NCBI RefSeq assembly: GCF_022012415.1
Contig: NZ_JAKLTR010000020.1
Coordinates: 1-64,000, forward strand
Source: Terrimonas ginsenosidimutans
Lineage (GTDB): Bacteria > Bacteroidota > Bacteroidia > Chitinophagales > Chitinophagaceae
Direction of reading: 5' to 3'
DNA length: 64,000 bases
The notes under the pieces were generated by a model that was not told where the DNA came from, ran no database searches, and was given only the letters and a program-made list of their open reading frames with translations. The stretch's first letter is position 1. Every line of letters begins with the position of its first letter. This document shows positions 17,044 through 26,855 of this stretch, piece by piece. A program made the translations under genes and the position numbers.

Positions 17044-18065
17044 TTCCATATATACATTTTCCTTTTAACAAAGTTAAATCCTATTTTATGCATGGACAGA
17101 AAGTCAAATCCCAGCATTCCGTCAAGACATTTATTATAGGAGAAACACATCTTCTCCAGGTTTGTAACGAGTACCGGCAAAGTGGCGATAGCCAGTTTGC
17201 CCAGCTTCATATTCTTCATATCGCCATAAAGTGCTTCCACTTTTTTATTGCCGCTGCCGGTCAGTAAGATACGGCGGGTAATGGCGACGTTCTCGAAAAT
17301 CTTGTTGGGAAGCCGGCTATCCAGAACATTTGATTCGGCGCCGGTATCGATCACAAAGGTCAGTTTCTTTCCGACCATTTCGGCATAAGTAATCAGTTTA
17401 TCTTCCAGGAGATCAATCTGAAATTCGTTGTACTGCGATGTGTCTGCCAGCATCTCACTTTTATATGTAGACGCTTCTTTCCGGGTAATGAGATGCAGGT
17501 AGATCAGGCTTTTTTCATAATCAAGGATCATCTCGAATTGCCTGAACAGCTGAACGCCCATTAATCCGAGGATCTTGATGCCTTTAGTGTTTTCTATATG
17601 ACCGAGGTTGACGCGGTCAGCTTCGATCCTGTCATAGTGTACAGGACCAAAATCAAATTTTTTTAAGGCAGTGGGACTGTTTCCGGAAGATCCGCCGGTG
17701 ATACCTCCAGCCTCCTCCTCTCCCGCCAGCGTCGGATAATCCCGGAAATAGGTCATATTCAACACCAGCCTCGGCGCCCCGGTATCCAGGATGAAGTTTC
17801 CCTCCACCCCATCCGCGCTTCCTTTGATCACGATCAGATTTCCCACCCGTGTAAAAGGGATGATACAGGTAGACGAATCTGTTGAGACAATGGGATCGAC
17901 CTTAAAACGAATGGCAGCTCCGGAGGGAGCTAACGAATCTTCAGTATGGAGGGCGTGCTTTTGTAACAACGCTGTTTTCACCGGCGCTGTCTTCTTGTGC
18001 TGCTTCGGAAGCTCCGTAGCAAACAGCAAAAATGGCAATGCCGTCAACAGGTTTGAAAAAAGCAT
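17040..18065 (-). CDS. Retropepsin-like aspartic protease with two active-site motifs
   Basis: About 341 residues with an N-terminal hydrophobic signal (MLFSNLLTALPFLLF). Two Asp-Thr-Gly motifs are present, FILDTGAPRLVLN and FVIDTGAESNVLD. Each is the centre of a retropepsin-type half, so one chain could form the whole active site. Gly-rich flap-like segments and two LG(L/F)x motifs follow. Periplasmic or membrane-anchored. The TTG-initiated extension to 18104 lies within a TATCTTTG box (18109-18102), so the ATG at 18065 is the real start. Its stop overlaps the start of the four-module glucan-binding protein, so both are made from one mRNA. The substrate is unknown; the partner is an obvious candidate. 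Confidence 0.85.
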   Translation of the reverse strand: MLFSNLLTALPFLLFATELPKQHKKTAPVKTALLQKHALHTEDSLAPSGAAIRFKVDPIVSTDSSTCIIPFTRVGNLIVIKGSADGVEGNFILDTGAPRLVLNMTYFRDYPTLAGEEEAGGITGGSSGNSPTALKKFDFGPVHYDRIEADRVNLGHIENTKGIKILGLMGVQLFRQFEMILDYEKSLIYLHLITRKEASTYKSEMLADTSQYNEFQIDLLEDKLITYAEMVGKKLTFVIDTGAESNVLDSRLPNKIFENVAITRRILLTGSGNKKVEALYGDMKNMKLGKLAIATLPVLVTNLEKMCFSYNKCLDGMLGFDFLSMHKIGFNFVKRKMYIWK

Positions 18066-18101
18066 AAGGCTGTTATGGTTCTCCGGTTCAAACGAAGGTT
18101 T

Positions 18102-18109
18102 CAAAGATA
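18102..18109 (-). promoter_or_regulatory. -7 box (TATCTTTG) of the protease / glucan-binding operon
   Basis: A perfect TAnnTTTG match, 36 nt before the ATG at 18065. It decides the start of the protease gene. Confidence 0.6.
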
Positions 18110-18283
18110 AGACGCCGCAAAGTGAGAAAGGTTACCGGTCAAATTCGCGGACAACCATTAAAAGAAAATAACAAGTCTTAAAGTTTGACCGGCCTTCCGC
18201 TAATGCCCGTACAGGCGGCCGGCCCCATTTGCATCCTTTTAAGATTTATTGGGGCAGGAGTATCGCAAAGCCCGCAACAAGTA

Positions 18284-18655
18284 TCAGTTGACTGCGGTGA
18301 TCCACCAGATATTACCGGTTGGATCTTCGACTCCACCACTTCTTCCATAATCTTTATCATCCAGCGGCATGATCACCGTGCCACCCTGGGCAAGCGCCTC
18401 CTTGAAAGTTTTGTCCGCATCTTCTACATAAACGAAGAGATCCGCATGGCGTGGTTTGAACTGTTCAGTGCTATTGGAGAACATGATCGTATTGCCATGG
18501 ATACGTGCTTCGCAATGACCCAGTTTCCCATCATCATTACGGCTTTCATGCCCGATCTCCGCACCGAACACCGTTTTGACGAAATGAAGAAACAGGTCTG
18601 CGTTGTCAAGAATAAGGTAAGGCATTACAGCCTGATGGCCCTGAGGAATTTTCAT
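18284..18655 (-). CDS. VOC-family (glyoxalase-like, PhnB type) protein
   Basis: A 123-residue protein of the vicinal oxygen chelate fold. It opens MKIPQGHQAVMPYLI and includes ADLFLHFVKTVFGAEIGHES, HCEARIHGNTIMFSNS and the closing DPTGNIWWI motif typical of PhnB-like members. One beta-alpha-beta-beta-beta pair is visible, so it should dimerise. Metal ligands are not fully conserved, so catalysis or simple ligand binding cannot be told. It follows the AraC regulator by 69 nt on the same strand and may be co-transcribed with it. Confidence 0.85.
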   Translation of the reverse strand: MKIPQGHQAVMPYLILDNADLFLHFVKTVFGAEIGHESRNDDGKLGHCEARIHGNTIMFSNSTEQFKPRHADLFVYVEDADKTFKEALAQGGTVIMPLDDKDYGRSGGVEDPTGNIWWITAVN

Positions 18656-18724
18656 TTGTTTAATTTTTGTTCAGTCAAAACTAGCTGACCTGAAAATAGT
18701 AAAATTGGAAAAACACGACATCTT

Positions 18725-19540
18725 TCATTTATCCTGTTTTTCTTTCCAACGTGTACTTTCTGTATCGCCTTTGAAATAATGCCGTGGATGATAGCCCGAA
18801 AATTCTTTGAAGTCGTGGATGAAATGCGACTGATCATAATATCCGCATTCATAGGCGACCTCTGTAAGCGTTTTGTAATGATTTCCGAAAGCCGAGATCG
18901 CCGCCTGAAAACGAATGATCCTCGAATACAATTTGGGAGAGAAGCCGGCATATTCTTTAAACCGCCGCTCAAACTGACGCGTGGAGAGACATACATCAGC
19001 TGCAAGTGTGTCCACGTTCACCACACCACGTGTATTGATGATATAACTGATAGATGAAAATATCGACGGAGCTGGCTGCTCATTTTTTTGAAGACGCTGA
19101 TACAGAAATCCCGAAAGAATGGCGGCGCGTTTTTTATTATCTGCAGCCAGCATTACCTGTTCTTCCAGGTCCTTTCCTTCCTGGCCAAGGAGTGATGCAA
19201 GATCAGGCATCTGATTGCTTATAACTGAGGCCGAATGGCCAAGTAAGGCAGGAACGGCAAACGGGAAAAGATATGCGCCGAATATACCGAACTGTCCTCC
19301 TGTTTCATAACGACGGAATTTACTTGATTGTCCATCGATGCCTGCGCGAAATTCACTGGGAACAGAAGGACCGGTCAATGTATTGAACAGCCCCTGGTAA
19401 TGGAAGATCATTTCAGCACTTCCATCAGCGACGGATCTGTGTATATAGGTTTCCCCGCGCCCGGGTTCGCCTTCGAGCACCCAGAAGAACCGCACATACT
19501 TTGCAAGTACCGGCGGCGGAGGGATCTGGTAATAATTCAT
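18725..19540 (-). CDS. AraC-family transcriptional regulator
   Basis: A 271-residue protein. The N-terminal ~150 residues resemble the sensor domain found in many Bacteroidota AraC regulators (YYQIPPPPVLAKYVRFFWVLEG near the start). The C-terminal ~100 residues hold the two helix-turn-helix motifs, with ADVCLSTRQFERRFKEYAGFSPK and the conserved YDQSHFIHDFKEFSGYHPRHY ending. The ligand is unknown. It has its own promoter: TATCTTTG at 19561-19554, 13 nt before the ATG. The probable target is itself and the adjacent VOC gene, by position only. Confidence 0.93.
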   Translation of the reverse strand: MNYYQIPPPPVLAKYVRFFWVLEGEPGRGETYIHRSVADGSAEMIFHYQGLFNTLTGPSVPSEFRAGIDGQSSKFRRYETGGQFGIFGAYLFPFAVPALLGHSASVISNQMPDLASLLGQEGKDLEEQVMLAADNKKRAAILSGFLYQRLQKNEQPAPSIFSSISYIINTRGVVNVDTLAADVCLSTRQFERRFKEYAGFSPKLYSRIIRFQAAISAFGNHYKTLTEVAYECGYYDQSHFIHDFKEFSGYHPRHYFKGDTESTRWKEKQDK

Positions 19541-19553
19541 GAGCAGGTTATGT

Positions 19554-19561
19554 CCAAAGAT
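19554..19561 (-). promoter_or_regulatory. -7 box (TATCTTTG) of the AraC gene
   Basis: A perfect match to TAnnTTTG, 13 nt before the ATG at 19540 and just beyond the 3' end of ligD. Confidence 0.55.
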
Positions 19562-19575
19562 ACTTCTCCTCCAGT

Positions 19576-21999
19576 TCAGATGTCCAGTATTTTCAATGCT
19601 TTGGTAATATTGGTGGAGCCAGTCAGTACGTCCCTGAAAAGATCTCCTTTTTTCTTTACCCGTTCAAAAATATTGGAGATGGTGAATTGCGATGGACTAA
19701 GCCGGTGATCTACCTCCTTCCATTCCAGTGGTGTGGACACCTGCGCTCCGGGAACGGGCCTGAGACTGTATGCGCAAGCAAGCGTCTGCCCTATCCTGTT
19801 CTGGAGATAATCCAGATAGATCCTTGGGCCACGCTTTGCCAAAGAACGCTCCAGTGTGGTAGTTTTGGGTAGAAGTTCCTGCACCCGTTGCGCAACGATC
19901 TTCGCGAAATCCTTTACCTCGTCATACGTGTACTTATTTTTCATCGGAACATACACGTGCAATCCGGATGCTCCTGAAGTCTTGCAATATGACCTGATCT
20001 TTGCGCGGTCAAGCACTTCTTTAACAGCCAGTGCCGTATCAACCACGTCTTTAAAAGTATTCTTATCCGAAGGGTCGATATCTATCACCATCCAGCCGGG
20101 CTTATCCCTGGACGTGGTTTTGCTGTTCCATGGATTGATCTCTATACTTCCAAGATTGGCCAGGTAAAGAAGTGTGGCTTTATTATTACAAACGATATAA
20201 TCAATGATCTTCCCATCCCCGCTTTTATACTTGAATACGTCTACATAATCAGGCGCATTCTCTCCGGCATCCTTATGAAAGAACCCTTCATCCCGGATCC
20301 CATTGGGATTTCTCTTTAATGATAACGGCCGGCCTTTCAAATATGGCAGGATGTAAGAAGATATTTTATCGTAATAATCGATCACATCTCCTTTTGTATA
20401 GCCTTCATCAGGCCAGAATACTTTGTGCCGGTTGCTGACAGTAACATTGAATTTTCCAACTTTGATCTCTTCATTCCTCTTCACCTCTTTGATATCATCA
20501 ACGATCTCTTCGTTGACTTGTTTCGCGGATTTTTCATCACGCAAACGAAGGAATACGGGATGTCTGAAGATCTTATCCCTGGTGATCTCACCGTAGCCGA
20601 TGTCTGCAACCAGCTTTGGTTTTAACCAGGTCACTTCATCGTTTACGGGAACTTTTTGTTTGAAGGGAGATTGATCCGTTTCAAGCGGTTTCATCGACTT
20701 ACTCAGTGACGCAAGTGTTTCATCAGAAAATCCTGTTCCCACATGACCACGGTATTCCCATGCTCTGCCTTTTTTATTTGCAACGATCAATGATCCGAAA
20801 TGCTTACGAGAGCCACGTGGGCGGGTATAACCGGCGATCACCACTTCTGTGGTTTGCACGTTCTTGATCTTCAACCATTCTTTACTCCTGTATCCTTCTT
20901 TATATTCGCTGTCTTTCTTTTTGGCGATGATCCCTTCCAATCCCTGTTTCTTTGCCTGTTCAAGAAAATCGGTACCACGTTCTTCTACATGATCACAATA
21001 ACGGACTGTTTTATTTTTACCGAGCAACTTCTTTAACAATTTCTTTCGCTCGATCAGCGGCAATTTCTTTGTGCTTTTACCATCCAGTTCGAGAAGGTCA
21101 AATACGTAGTATATAAGCGGGCTGTCAATATGATTTTCATAGTGCTGCAGCATTTGAAAATCAGGCAGGCTTTTTCCGTTCAACACAACGATCTCCCCGT
21201 CAAGTACAGCTTTATGCTTTAACTTTTGCAGGGATTGATAAATGGCGGGGTAACGATCGCTAAAGTCGAGACCATTTCTTGAATACAGTTTAACCTTATC
21301 ACCCCCTGTTTCGGCAACAGCTCTGTATCCATCCCATTTTATTTCGAAGATCCAGTCCTTATCATCAAATGGCATCTTGCTGATCGTTGCCAGCATGGGA
21401 CTGGTAAAATTTTTCAGTTTTTTCGATTTGCCATCGCGGATACTTGCGATCGTCCTGACCGGTTTGTTCTTCGCTTTCTCTGCATCATACATTGTATTTA
21501 CAGAGTGTTCATCTTTATGTTTGATGAGCAACCAGTTCTTTTCATTGTCTTTTTTCAGACGGACCAAAACGAACTCTCCTTTCAATTGGGATCCTTTCAA
21601 TTCAAATTTCAGTTCGCCTTTTTTCAACCCGGCAAGCGCCGCGCGTTCGCTGATGGGCTCATGCTGCTGATCAACGGGGATAAAGGTTCCTTTGTCCCAG
21701 ATATCAACATGACCCGCGCCGTAATTTCCTTTAGGGATATCGCCTTTGAAAGTGATATAGTCGACCGGATGGTCTTCAACTTCTACCGCCAGTCTTTTCT
21801 GCAACGGGTTCAATGAAGGTCCCTTGGGTACGGCCCAGCTTTTAAGCGCCCCGCCCAATTCCAGGCGAAAATCATAATGAAGCCGTGATGCTTCGTGCCG
21901 TTGTACCACGAACCGAAGCTTTGAAGCGGCATTCTTTTTCCCACGGGGCTCAGCGGTCTGTTTAAAATCCCGTTTTTTATTATAGGTGGTCAGGCTCAT
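19576..21999 (-). CDS. ligD: Multifunctional non-homologous end-joining DNA ligase LigD
   Basis: An 807-residue protein with the domain order phosphoesterase, ligase, polymerase. The 3'-phosphoesterase (about 1-165) has [14 protein letters not shown] and the [14 protein letters not shown] segment. The ATP-dependent ligase (about 195-500) has the nucleotidyl-acceptor motif EIKWDGYRA (Lys221) and downstream DGEIVVLN and [10 protein letters not shown]. The archaeo-eukaryotic primase-type polymerase (about 530-800) has the [12 protein letters not shown] metal-binding dyad and the [11 protein letters not shown] motif. This is the complete tripartite form. It overlaps the Ku gene by 4 nt (ATGA), a translationally coupled double-strand-break repair operon. 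Confidence 0.97.
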   Translation of the reverse strand: MSLTTYNKKRDFKQTAEPRGKKNAASKLRFVVQRHEASRLHYDFRLELGGALKSWAVPKGPSLNPLQKRLAVEVEDHPVDYITFKGDIPKGNYGAGHVDIWDKGTFIPVDQQHEPISERAALAGLKKGELKFELKGSQLKGEFVLVRLKKDNEKNWLLIKHKDEHSVNTMYDAEKAKNKPVRTIASIRDGKSKKLKNFTSPMLATISKMPFDDKDWIFEIKWDGYRAVAETGGDKVKLYSRNGLDFSDRYPAIYQSLQKLKHKAVLDGEIVVLNGKSLPDFQMLQHYENHIDSPLIYYVFDLLELDGKSTKKLPLIERKKLLKKLLGKNKTVRYCDHVEERGTDFLEQAKKQGLEGIIAKKKDSEYKEGYRSKEWLKIKNVQTTEVVIAGYTRPRGSRKHFGSLIVANKKGRAWEYRGHVGTGFSDETLASLSKSMKPLETDQSPFKQKVPVNDEVTWLKPKLVADIGYGEITRDKIFRHPVFLRLRDEKSAKQVNEEIVDDIKEVKRNEEIKVGKFNVTVSNRHKVFWPDEGYTKGDVIDYYDKISSYILPYLKGRPLSLKRNPNGIRDEGFFHKDAGENAPDYVDVFKYKSGDGKIIDYIVCNNKATLLYLANLGSIEINPWNSKTTSRDKPGWMVIDIDPSDKNTFKDVVDTALAVKEVLDRAKIRSYCKTSGASGLHVYVPMKNKYTYDEVKDFAKIVAQRVQELLPKTTTLERSLAKRGPRIYLDYLQNRIGQTLACAYSLRPVPGAQVSTPLEWKEVDHRLSPSQFTISNIFERVKKKGDLFRDVLTGSTNITKALKILDI

Positions 22000-22769
22000 G
22001 ATGCTTTCTTTTTACCGGAGGAAAGGCTGGCTTTCAATTGTTCCATCAGGTCCTTGGTTGTTGAATGCACCACCTTCATTGGTTTGAAAGGAGTTTTCTT
22101 TCCTTTTGATTTGGCCTTAATGATCTTCATCAGCTTGTCTGTATACTCGTCTTTGAATGCGCTGATATCAAACGGCTGCGTAAGCTGATCGATCAGGCTG
22201 ACGGCCATTTTTAATTCGGCAGGTTTACTTTTTGTTTTGGGAAGATTGAGATCTTTGGGTGTGCGAATCTCCTGGGAGAAGCGAATGCGGTTCAATACCA
22301 GGACATCATCCAGCGCCTTGATGATGCAAACATGTTCACGATTATGCATCACAAACAACCCCACTCCTGCTTTACCTGATTTGGCCAGGGCCTCTCGAAG
22401 AAGCGCGTAAGCGCGGGTACCGGTCTTATCCGGTTCGAGGTAGTAAGGTGATTCGAAATAGGTGCTGTCTATTTCTGTTTCTTCGACGAACTGGGTGATC
22501 TCTATATGTTTGGTCTTTTCGGGGCTGGCCTTTTCGAAATCCGTCTTATCCAGGACAACATATTTTTCATTAAGAAGATAGCCGCGGACGATATTCTCCC
22601 AGGCGACCTCCCGGCCAGTGTTCTCATTTACGCGTTTGAACCGGATATTAGCGTGGTCTTTTTTGTCCAGCATATCAAGGTCCAGTGTACTTTCTTCCAC
22701 AGCGCTGTACATTTTGATAGGGATATTGACCAGTCCGAAGCCAATAGAGCCCGTCCAGATTGCTTTCAT
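21996..22769 (-). CDS. ku: Ku homodimer DNA end-binding protein
   Basis: A 257-residue bacterial Ku protein that binds DNA ends and recruits LigD. It starts [23 protein letters not shown], the family N-terminus. The open frame extends 11 codons further, but only the ATG at 22769 matches. The core beta-barrel is full length, with [10 protein letters not shown], a PYYLEPD motif and the ALREAL helix. The C-terminal tail is Lys-rich, as in many bacterial Ku proteins. It is the first gene of the Ku-ligD pair. Confidence 0.96.
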   Translation of the reverse strand: MKAIWTGSIGFGLVNIPIKMYSAVEESTLDLDMLDKKDHANIRFKRVNENTGREVAWENIVRGYLLNEKYVVLDKTDFEKASPEKTKHIEITQFVEETEIDSTYFESPYYLEPDKTGTRAYALLREALAKSGKAGVGLFVMHNREHVCIIKALDDVLVLNRIRFSQEIRTPKDLNLPKTKSKPAELKMAVSLIDQLTQPFDISAFKDEYTDKLMKIIKAKSKGKKTPFKPMKVVHSTTKDLMEQLKASLSSGKKKAS

Positions 22770-22953
22770 GAGAAGTATTTTCAGAATGGGGAGAAAAAGC
22801 ATGCCAAAGGTTGCATTTCCATTCCAACGGGTGGCCCAGGGTGCCGGGGAGGGCGGAAAGCGACAGCAAAAGATGCGAAGTATACATTTCCTGGCATCCG
22901 TTGCGATCTTTGCGGAACTCAGCTATACGTCTCTGCCTTTATCTTAGGACGTT

Positions 22954-23400
22954 TCAGCGTCGTTTCATGCGGGAGAATGGATAGCCGTTACAACCTTTAC
23001 GCGGGTTCTTACGGTCGGCAATGGCTTGCACTTCTGCAAGCGAATCTGAAGGCGCGTTATAGACGGTCAGGCAGAAGCCCCAGTGCCAGGGCTCCATGTT
23101 CTGGAAATACATATAATCGATCCTTGAGTAAAGTCCTTTCTCGCTGGGGTTTGCTGTATCATTGCGCGCAACGAAGTATTGTTCTTTTGTATTCCATTTG
23201 AGGATATGATAACGTGCCTGGGGATATTGCGTAAACAGTGAATCTGTCAGGGTATAGCGTATATCGTAATCATCAGCAAAATCTCCTTTGATCAGTGACG
23301 GGATCGTATCGGTATTGGCAGCAACTGGTGTGGCCGCCTGCCTGGTTGAAATGCAGGAAAAAGCCAGCGAGATAATAGCGAGGAAGATAATATATTTCAT
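22954..23400 (-). CDS. Small lipoprotein of unknown function
   Basis: A 148-residue protein beginning MKYIIFLAIISLAFSCIST, a lipoprotein signal with Cys16. The rest is a single domain with several Tyr/Trp clusters (YDIRYTLTDSLF, YHILKWNTKEQYF, EPWHWGFCLTVY) and a basic end. The ATG at 23400 is preferred to an in-frame start 14 codons upstream, because that would bury the signal. I do not recognise a family. It sits between the Ku operon and an SDR gene, with no obvious link to either. Confidence 0.75.
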   Translation of the reverse strand: MKYIIFLAIISLAFSCISTRQAATPVAANTDTIPSLIKGDFADDYDIRYTLTDSLFTQYPQARYHILKWNTKEQYFVARNDTANPSEKGLYSRIDYMYFQNMEPWHWGFCLTVYNAPSDSLAEVQAIADRKNPRKGCNGYPFSRMKRR

Positions 23401-23526
23401 AAAACGGTAAAGAGGTGGCAATCCAATGTGTTTGGGTTGCAATCTACAATATTCCCCTTATGATCTCCGGAAGACAAACAGAAAGATCCCGCGCAGGGCA
23501 GGATCTTTTTGCAAAGGTCGTATCGG

Positions 23527-24363
23527 TCAGGATTTGGGATGATCGGCATTCAGCGTTGTTTCTTCCCATGTATCAAAATCATTCTTCAACTCTGCCAATT
23601 TGTTACGCGCGCCTTTCATGGCACCGGCACCAAGCAGCAGGCGAAGCGGGGGATTTTCTGCTTCCACAGCTTTTACGATCGCTTTTGCTGCGCGGACCGG
23701 ATCACCCGGTTGATTGCCGCTATAGCCACGGATCGTATCCTTATTCGCATGCGCTGTAGTGGCATAGTCATCAATGACGATCTTCGAGTTATTGGCAGAA
23801 CGTCCCGCCCAGTCCGTCCGGAACCCACTCGGGGCAACAACCGTTACTTTGATACCAAGATGAGCTGTTTCTTTTGCGAGCGCCTCGGAATACCCCGTCA
23901 CAGCAAATTTGGTTGCGTTATAAAAGCCTACAGCGGGGAATGCGACCAGTCCTCCGATCGAAGAGATATTTACAATATGCCCACTGCGTTGCTTACGCAT
24001 AATAGGCAGCACTTCTTTCGTAACCTGTGCGAGGCCAAAAAAATTGATCTCGAACATTCTCCTCACCTCTTCGTCTTCACTTTCCTCGATCGCACCGAAA
24101 TAACCAATACCGGCATTATTGACCAGTACATCTATGCGGCCAAACTTCTGGGCGGCCTGTTGAACCGCCGCTTTCACCTCCGCCGGCTTCGTCACATCAA
24201 GTTTCAACGCTAATGCGGCACCGGGATATTCAGAAACAATATCCTGCACATCATTCGGATTACGCGCTGTAACGGCAGCCTTATGACCCAGTTCCAAAAC
24301 CAGTCTTGACAGTTCCCGTCCGAACCCGGTGGAACAACCTGTAATAAACCATACTTTACTCAT
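23527..24363 (-). CDS. Short-chain dehydrogenase/reductase (classical SDR)
   Basis: A 278-residue enzyme with the NAD(P)-binding TGCSTGFGRELSR motif at residues 8-20, VNNAGIGYFG, the catalytic Ser in INISSIGG, and the YNATKFAVTG catalytic Tyr and Lys. After the SDR core the protein has an unusually long C-terminal tail. The substrate is unknown. Overall it resembles the oxidoreductases Bacteroidota annotate as 'oxidoreductase, SDR'. Divergent from the MATE gene. Confidence 0.93.
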   Translation of the reverse strand: MSKVWFITGCSTGFGRELSRLVLELGHKAAVTARNPNDVQDIVSEYPGAALALKLDVTKPAEVKAAVQQAAQKFGRIDVLVNNAGIGYFGAIEESEDEEVRRMFEINFFGLAQVTKEVLPIMRKQRSGHIVNISSIGGLVAFPAVGFYNATKFAVTGYSEALAKETAHLGIKVTVVAPSGFRTDWAGRSANNSKIVIDDYATTAHANKDTIRGYSGNQPGDPVRAAKAIVKAVEAENPPLRLLLGAGAMKGARNKLAELKNDFDTWEETTLNADHPKS

Positions 24364-24568
24364 AACTGCATTAAATTTAAATGAAGATATTACCAGGATA
24401 TTTTAAAAAGATCCTGTCATAAGAACCTATTCAACAATCAATCTACCCTATTGTTGAGCTGTAGGGATGTTTTCAGCAATACATTAATGTATTATTCCAG
24501 TAACTGAAAATAGATCATCTTTGCGGGATTATTGATGATTAATTACAGGTTTGCCTGCCGGATCAGAT

Positions 24569-25906
24569 ATGCAATCAAATTCATTAGTGCATGAAGCGAA
24601 GAAAACGCTTCAGCTTTCTTTACCAATAATTTTTGGCGAGATAGCGCAGATGGCGCTTCACCTGATCGATACAGCGATGGCCGGTGCGTTGGGTTACAAG
24701 CAACTGGCCGCGGCATCTCTTGTACTGGCCGTGCTGAATATTCCTTTTGTGGTCGGAATAGGTATGACCATTTCAGTATCGCAGCTGGTATCCATGTCAC
24801 ATGGACGGCGGGACGCTCAAAAAGTATCTCACTATTTCTATAACGGATTCTGGATTTGTGCCTTAACGGCATTGATCATTTCCCTTGGTCTTGAATTTGG
24901 GAAGGGTATTTTGTTTCATCTGAAACAGGACCCGGAAGTAGCCGCAATGGCGGTACCATTTCTTCAACTGATGGGCTGGAGTGTTATCCCGATGTTGTTG
25001 TTCATGTCATTAAAGCAATTTGCAGACGGGCTGGAAAAAACGCGCACAGCGATGATCATAACAGTCATTGGTGTGCCGCTCAACATTCTCCTGAACTGGC
25101 TGTTGATCTTTGGCAATGCGGGGTTTCCACGCCTCGAGCTGGCAGGAGCAGGCTGGAGCACGCTGATCACACGAACGCTGATGTTCCTCGCACTAGGAGC
25201 TGTGATCCTCTGGCACCCTGTCTTTAACCGGTACATTGCGGTCAGAAAAAACCAGTGGCGGTTAAAAATGCAAACGATCAAAGAATTGTTACACATCGGC
25301 ATTCCCAGCGGCTTACAGATCGGTATGGAAGGTGGTGCATTTGCCGTGTCGGGAATAATCATCGGAAGTATCGGTGCTACAGAGCAGGCGGCGCACCAGA
25401 TCGCGCTGACCTGTGCATCTTTCACATTCATGGCGTCCCTCGGCCTCGCGCAGGGCAGTTCGATCCGTGTAAGCAACGCATTTGGAACCCGCAACAGGCA
25501 GAAGATCCTGAATATAGGGAAGAGTACACTGATCACCGGTCTGCTATATGGGATTTTCTGTGCAACGCTTTTCATTGTGCTTCGCAATATATTACCCACA
25601 GGTTTCAATGATAATGCAAACGTGATTGAAATGGCTTCACTCCTGCTTGTACTCGCAGCGATCTTTCAGATCTCCGATGCTACACAGGCCATAGGTGCCG
25701 GTTTGCTTCGCGGGATCAAAGACGTAAAAATTCCCACTATACTCATCGCGATCGCCTATTGGGTAATTGGTATTCCGCTCGGCTATCTTCTTGCTTTCAA
25801 AGGCAACATGGGGGCATCAGGGATCTGGGTCGGGTTCATTGCCGGCCTTTCCTGCTCAAGCATTTTTCTTTGTATACGGTTTATGAGAATGGCGCGGAAG
25901 GTGTGA
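24569..25906 (+). CDS. MATE-family multidrug/Na+ efflux transporter
   Basis: A 445-residue integral membrane protein with about 12 hydrophobic helices, split into two similar halves. N-terminal motifs IIFGEIAQMALHLIDTAMAG and the later IGIPSGLQIGMEGGAF are typical of MatE domains. Probably exports cationic drugs or metabolites by Na+ or H+ antiport. The open frame begins at a TTG (24551); the ATG at 24569 is preferred. The gene ends in TGA at 25904-25906, 10 nt before an octamer array that continues into the 3' end of the convergent Nudix gene. Confidence 0.93.
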   Translation: MQSNSLVHEAKKTLQLSLPIIFGEIAQMALHLIDTAMAGALGYKQLAAASLVLAVLNIPFVVGIGMTISVSQLVSMSHGRRDAQKVSHYFYNGFWICALTALIISLGLEFGKGILFHLKQDPEVAAMAVPFLQLMGWSVIPMLLFMSLKQFADGLEKTRTAMIITVIGVPLNILLNWLLIFGNAGFPRLELAGAGWSTLITRTLMFLALGAVILWHPVFNRYIAVRKNQWRLKMQTIKELLHIGIPSGLQIGMEGGAFAVSGIIIGSIGATEQAAHQIALTCASFTFMASLGLAQGSSIRVSNAFGTRNRQKILNIGKSTLITGLLYGIFCATLFIVLRNILPTGFNDNANVIEMASLLLVLAAIFQISDATQAIGAGLLRGIKDVKIPTILIAIAYWVIGIPLGYLLAFKGNMGASGIWVGFIAGLSCSSIFLCIRFMRMARKV

Positions 25907-26082
25907 AGGGAGAAGGGTTTAAGAGTTTAAAAGTTTAAGAGTTTAATAGTTTAAAAGTTTAAGAGTTCAGAAGTTCATGTACAATGTTTAGGTTAAAATA
26001 TTAAAGTAGCATACTCTTAAACTATTAAACTTTTAAACTTTTAAACTCTTTAACCATTAAACTCTTAAACCCTTCTCCCTTC
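25907..26082. repeat. Octamer repeat palindrome between MATE and Nudix genes
   Basis: The left array is eight 8-nt units at 25917-25980, of type GTTTAADD (GTTTAAGA, GTTTAAAA, GTTTAATA and two decayed GTTCA units). The right array is seven units at 26014-26069 of type CTNTTAAA. The outer arms GAAGGGAGAAGGGTTTAAGA (from 25908) and TCTTAAACCCTTCTCCCTTC (to 26082) are perfectly complementary. The stop codon and last codons of the Nudix gene (26057-26082) lie inside the right array and arm. Confidence 0.9.
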
Positions 26083-26662
26083 CTCCCACCAACCCATGCA
26101 GTGCCGCATACTGCAGCAGCATGATCGTTTTACCATCTTTGATGTCTCCGGCCTCTATCATCCTGATTGCGTTGGCGAAAGGCAGCTCAAGGACTTCTAT
26201 ATTTTCCTGCTCATGTTCAATGCCGCCGCCTTCAGCTACTTTCATATGATGACTGTATTCAGCCACAAAGAAATAAACGATCTCCGTTACTGAGCCCGGA
26301 GACATATAGGCTTCGAAGATCTTTCTGACATCGGAGACCTTGTAGCCGGTTTCTTCCTCCGTCTCACGACGGATGGCATCTTCTGCATTGTCAGTGTCTA
26401 ACAGTCCTGCACATGCTTCTATCAGCATTCCCGAATCGTTGCCATTCACAAAAGTCGGGAGACGGAATTGCCGGGTAAGAATAACGGTTTTCTTCTCTCT
26501 GTTATAAAGTAAAATGGTGGCCCCATTGCCACGGTCATAAACTTCCCGGGTGTGTGTCACCCATTCGCTGTTCTTCTTTTGGTAATCATAAGTGATCTTA
26601 TTTAAAACGTACCAATGATCGGAAAGTAATTCGGTGTTTGTGATCCTGATATTATCTGACAT
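26057..26662 (-). CDS. Nudix hydrolase, NudK/ADP-ribose pyrophosphatase-like
   Basis: A 201-residue hydrolase with a Nudix box [20 protein letters not shown] followed by GYKV (about residues 86-109). The RETEEETG core carries the divalent-metal-binding Glu residues. N-terminal features ([20 protein letters not shown] and [14 protein letters not shown]) resemble NudK and other GDP-mannose/ADP-ribose pyrophosphatases. Cytosolic. The last ~8 residues (REKGLRV) and the stop are encoded by the octamer palindrome, so the native C-terminus was probably replaced or extended. No metabolic neighbours. Confidence 0.92.
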   Translation of the reverse strand: MSDNIRITNTELLSDHWYVLNKITYDYQKKNSEWVTHTREVYDRGNGATILLYNREKKTVILTRQFRLPTFVNGNDSGMLIEACAGLLDTDNAEDAIRRETEEETGYKVSDVRKIFEAYMSPGSVTEIVYFFVAEYSHHMKVAEGGGIEHEQENIEVLELPFANAIRMIEAGDIKDGKTIMLLQYAALHGLVGGREKGLRV

Positions 26663-26855
26663 CTGTAATGCTTTGCCGCAATGTAACGAAAGAGAAAATG
26701 AACTGTCAGCAGGAAAGTACCAGCCGTGAAATTTGTTTAGTGAATTGCAGGAAAAAGCCGGCAGCAGGGCTGTCGAAAGAGAAATCGTTTTCGTGAATAC
26801 AGGGAAAAATGATCCTCAAAAAGATTATTTTCATACATTATTAATCAATCCGATA

